A stretch of 6,546 nucleotides of DNA. Origin: Planctomycetota bacterium (GTDB lineage: Bacteria; Planctomycetota; JAJSAM01). The translations under genes were made by a program, and so were the position numbers. The notes below the pieces were generated by a model. It made no database searches. It had not been told where the DNA came from and was given only the letters and a program-made list of their open reading frames with translations. The stretch's first letter is position 1. Each line of letters starts with the position of its first letter. The DNA lies in NCBI GenBank assembly GCA_029932425.1, contig JAOZQC010000200.1, positions 1 to 6,546 on the forward strand. The letters run 5' to 3'. Shown piece after piece: positions 5,221 to 6,546 of this stretch.

Positions 5221-6345
5221 GCGGGCGGGCCGGGCGGCCTTCTTCGCGTGCCGCCGGAACCGGCTCACCACGAGCAGCTCCCGCGCCGGGGTCAGGGCCA
5301 CGTAGAGGAGCCGGGCCTCGTCTTCCTCCCGGCCCTCGTACCGGGCCCGGTCGAAGAGGTCGTCCGGGACGTACCAGAGCCGGGACATTCCCATCTTGGC
5401 GGAGGGGAAACGCCCTTCCACGAGGCAGGGGACGAACACCACCGGGAGCTCGAGGCCCTTGGCCTGGTGGACGGTCATGATCCGCACGGCGCCGGGATCC
5501 TCCGGGACGGTGGCCGCCCCCTCTTCCGCGGACCGCCCCGCGAAGGCCTGCAGGTAGTCCTTCAGCCTTCGAAAGTACCCCTGGCCGGACACGTTCCCCG
5601 TCCGGACCGGCGATGTCTCTTCCTGCCCCCCGGGCCGCCCGGCCGGGCCGGGGGCGGAGGGCGCCGCCCGCCGGAGGGAATGGTCGAACTCCATGAGGAG
5701 GGTGGACATCCGGCCCAGCCCCTGCTCGTAGCGCTTCGCCTTGTTCCCCTGACCCGGCAGGTCGAGCACACCTCGAGCATCCGGGAAAGAAGGGCGACGG
5801 TGTCCGGGCAGGCCTTTCCCCGGATCTCCTCGCCCAGGGCCTCGATCCGCTGGAGGGCACTCACCGCAGCGCCCGGCCCGAGCTTCGTGACTTCCCGGAT
5901 CTCCTCCTGGAGGATCTTCCGCGTGATCGGCTCGTCCGGAGGATGGCCCTCAGGGGAACCACCGGCCTCCGGCCCAGAAGACGAGGATGCGGGCGATGAG
6001 GGCCGTCTCCGGACGGTCGAGGAGGGCGGAGGTCCCCACCTGGACGAACCGCACGCCGTGCCTGTCCAGCGCGCGGCGGAAGGGCCGGGCCGAGGTCCGC
6101 ACGGAGCGGAAGAGGATCGCGATGTCGCAGGGCCGGTGGCCCGCCCGGACGAGAGCGGCGATCCGGGCTTTCCTCTCGCGGGCCGCCTTCTCCGTGAAGG
6201 TGAAGGCGATGAGCCCGGCGGGATCCCGATCTTCCGTGAGCAGTCGCACGGCCCGCCGCGCCAGGACCTCCGTCTTCCCGGAGCCCGCGCAGGCCGGGAT
6301 CTGCAGGCGGCGGGTGTAGTGCTCGATCGCCCGGACCTGTGCCAT
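5221..6345 (-). pseudogene. Degraded UvrD/PcrA-family superfamily 1 helicase
   Basis: An ATG at 6345 opens MAQVRAIEHYTRRLQIP, then Walker A ACAGSGKT (6294-6271) and motif Ia AFTFTEKAARERKARI. The next residues, AALVRAGHRPCDIAILFRS, already belong to the motif IV region. Domain 1B and motifs II (DExQD) and III are therefore missing, a loss on the order of 700-900 bases by comparison with PcrA. The frame then hits TGA at 5952-5950; the homologous reading continues in another frame (PEGHPPDEPITRKILQEE to LLSRMLEV) and returns to the first frame at about 5769 (LDLPGQGNKAKRYEQGLGRM). Motif V reads IMTVHQAKGLELPVVFVP and motif VI LLYVALTPARELL, with Pro where the arginine finger sits in the usual TRA. 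Homology stops after SRFRRHAKKAARPAR, at about 5221. It cannot encode an active helicase. The intact ancestor would have been a DNA-unwinding ATPase for repair or defence, next to a divergent exonuclease. Confidence 0.87.
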
Positions 6346-6496
6346 CGTGAGTGGCGGCGTGACTTCTTCCCCGTCCCATTGTCGTCCGGGGGGGGTGGAT
6401 CACTGCAGGGAGAAAGCGCCCTCGCGCACCGGGAATCCGTGCGGGAGTCCGCGTCTCTCTGCCGATCATGGAGACAGCGGGCGGGGAGGATTCTCC
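6346..6496. other. Divergent intergenic region between helicase relic and exonuclease gene
   Basis: It contains a G8 tract (6388-6395) and no clear -35/-10 pair on the plus strand. On the minus side the helicase frame continues upstream as EEVTPPLT with no normal start codon until a TGA at about 6402-6400. An ATG at about 6380 would reach it only with one base removed from a G run, so the original start may have been there. Otherwise nothing recognisable. Confidence 0.4.
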
Positions 6497-6546
6497 ATGG
6501 AGTTCGCGGCCCTCGACTTCGAGACGGCGGATCCCAAGAGGGACAG
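6497..6546 (+). CDS. Start of a DnaQ-like (DEDD) 3'-5' exonuclease, cut by the window edge
   Basis: Only 16 codons are visible: MEFAALDFETADPKRD. ALDFETA is the Exo I motif of the RNase T/DNA polymerase III epsilon superfamily, with D7 and E9 as the first two metal ligands, and its place right at the N-terminus is typical of stand-alone DnaQ-like exonucleases (MxFxALDFETAxxxR). A strong Shine-Dalgarno GGGGAGGA (6483-6490) sits 6 bases before the ATG, which settles the start. The rest, including Exo II and Exo III, lies outside the window, so subtype and any fusion (for example to BRCT or a nuclease domain) cannot be judged. It is divergent from the helicase relic. Confidence 0.78.
   Translation, partial: MEFAALDFETADPKRD

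Noticed and set aside
5861..6469. Minus-strand open frame starting upstream of the helicase relic
   Set aside because: Off-frame to Walker A and motif Ia; Arg/Pro/Gly-rich. Only its first codons might mark the ancestral helicase start.
1..6546. CRISPR array, tRNA/rRNA, insertion sequence or transposase
   Set aside because: No regularly spaced repeats, no tRNA-like or rRNA-like segments, no transposase motifs and no terminal inverted repeats around the relics were seen by eye.

Overview
This is a very GC-rich window (clearly above 65% by eye) from a bacterium. A membrane Ser/Thr kinase with a long Ala/Arg-rich tail, exported TPR proteins with DUF1080-like domains, a second kinase remnant and promoters that suggest leaderless transcripts together point to Planctomycetota or a similar large-genome, kinase-rich lineage. 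That placement is inference, since no rRNA or marker gene is present.

Layout, left to right. (1) 1-1677, minus: a Hanks-type Ser/Thr protein kinase with one transmembrane helix, cut by the left edge. (2) 1678-1774: a 97-base divergent promoter region in which two back-to-back promoters appear to share one -35 hexamer. (3) 1775-2860 and 2857-3951, plus: two translationally coupled genes (ATGA overlap) for exported proteins with the same plan, signal peptide, TPR-like helices and a DUF1080/LamG-like beta-sandwich. (4) 3952-4120: a hairpin-rich convergent intergenic stretch. (5) 4121-4927, minus: an intact 268-residue protein joining a peptidoglycan-binding-type domain to a DUF4347/caspase-like domain with HG and GC motifs. 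It is probably transcribed from a leaderless promoter. (6) 4986-about 5220, plus: the 5' remnant of a second Ser/Thr kinase, frameshifted in a G tract and cut off before the catalytic lobe. (7) about 5221-6345, minus: a UvrD-family helicase pseudogene with its Walker B region deleted, two frameshifts, a damaged motif VI and a lost 3' end. (8) 6497 to the right edge, plus: the start of a DnaQ-like 3'-5' exonuclease gene.

The left part (1-3951) reads as one intact signalling module: a membrane kinase whose extracytoplasmic part is helical and repeat-like, divergent from two exported TPR/beta-sandwich proteins that could act in the same compartment. The right part (about 4986-6345) is a gene graveyard. 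Two once convergent genes, a kinase and a helicase, have lost their facing 3' ends and are joined head-on at about 5220, and the helicase has a further large internal deletion. The two most unusual things are this collapsed convergent pair and the intact peptidoglycan-binding/caspase-like fusion beside it.
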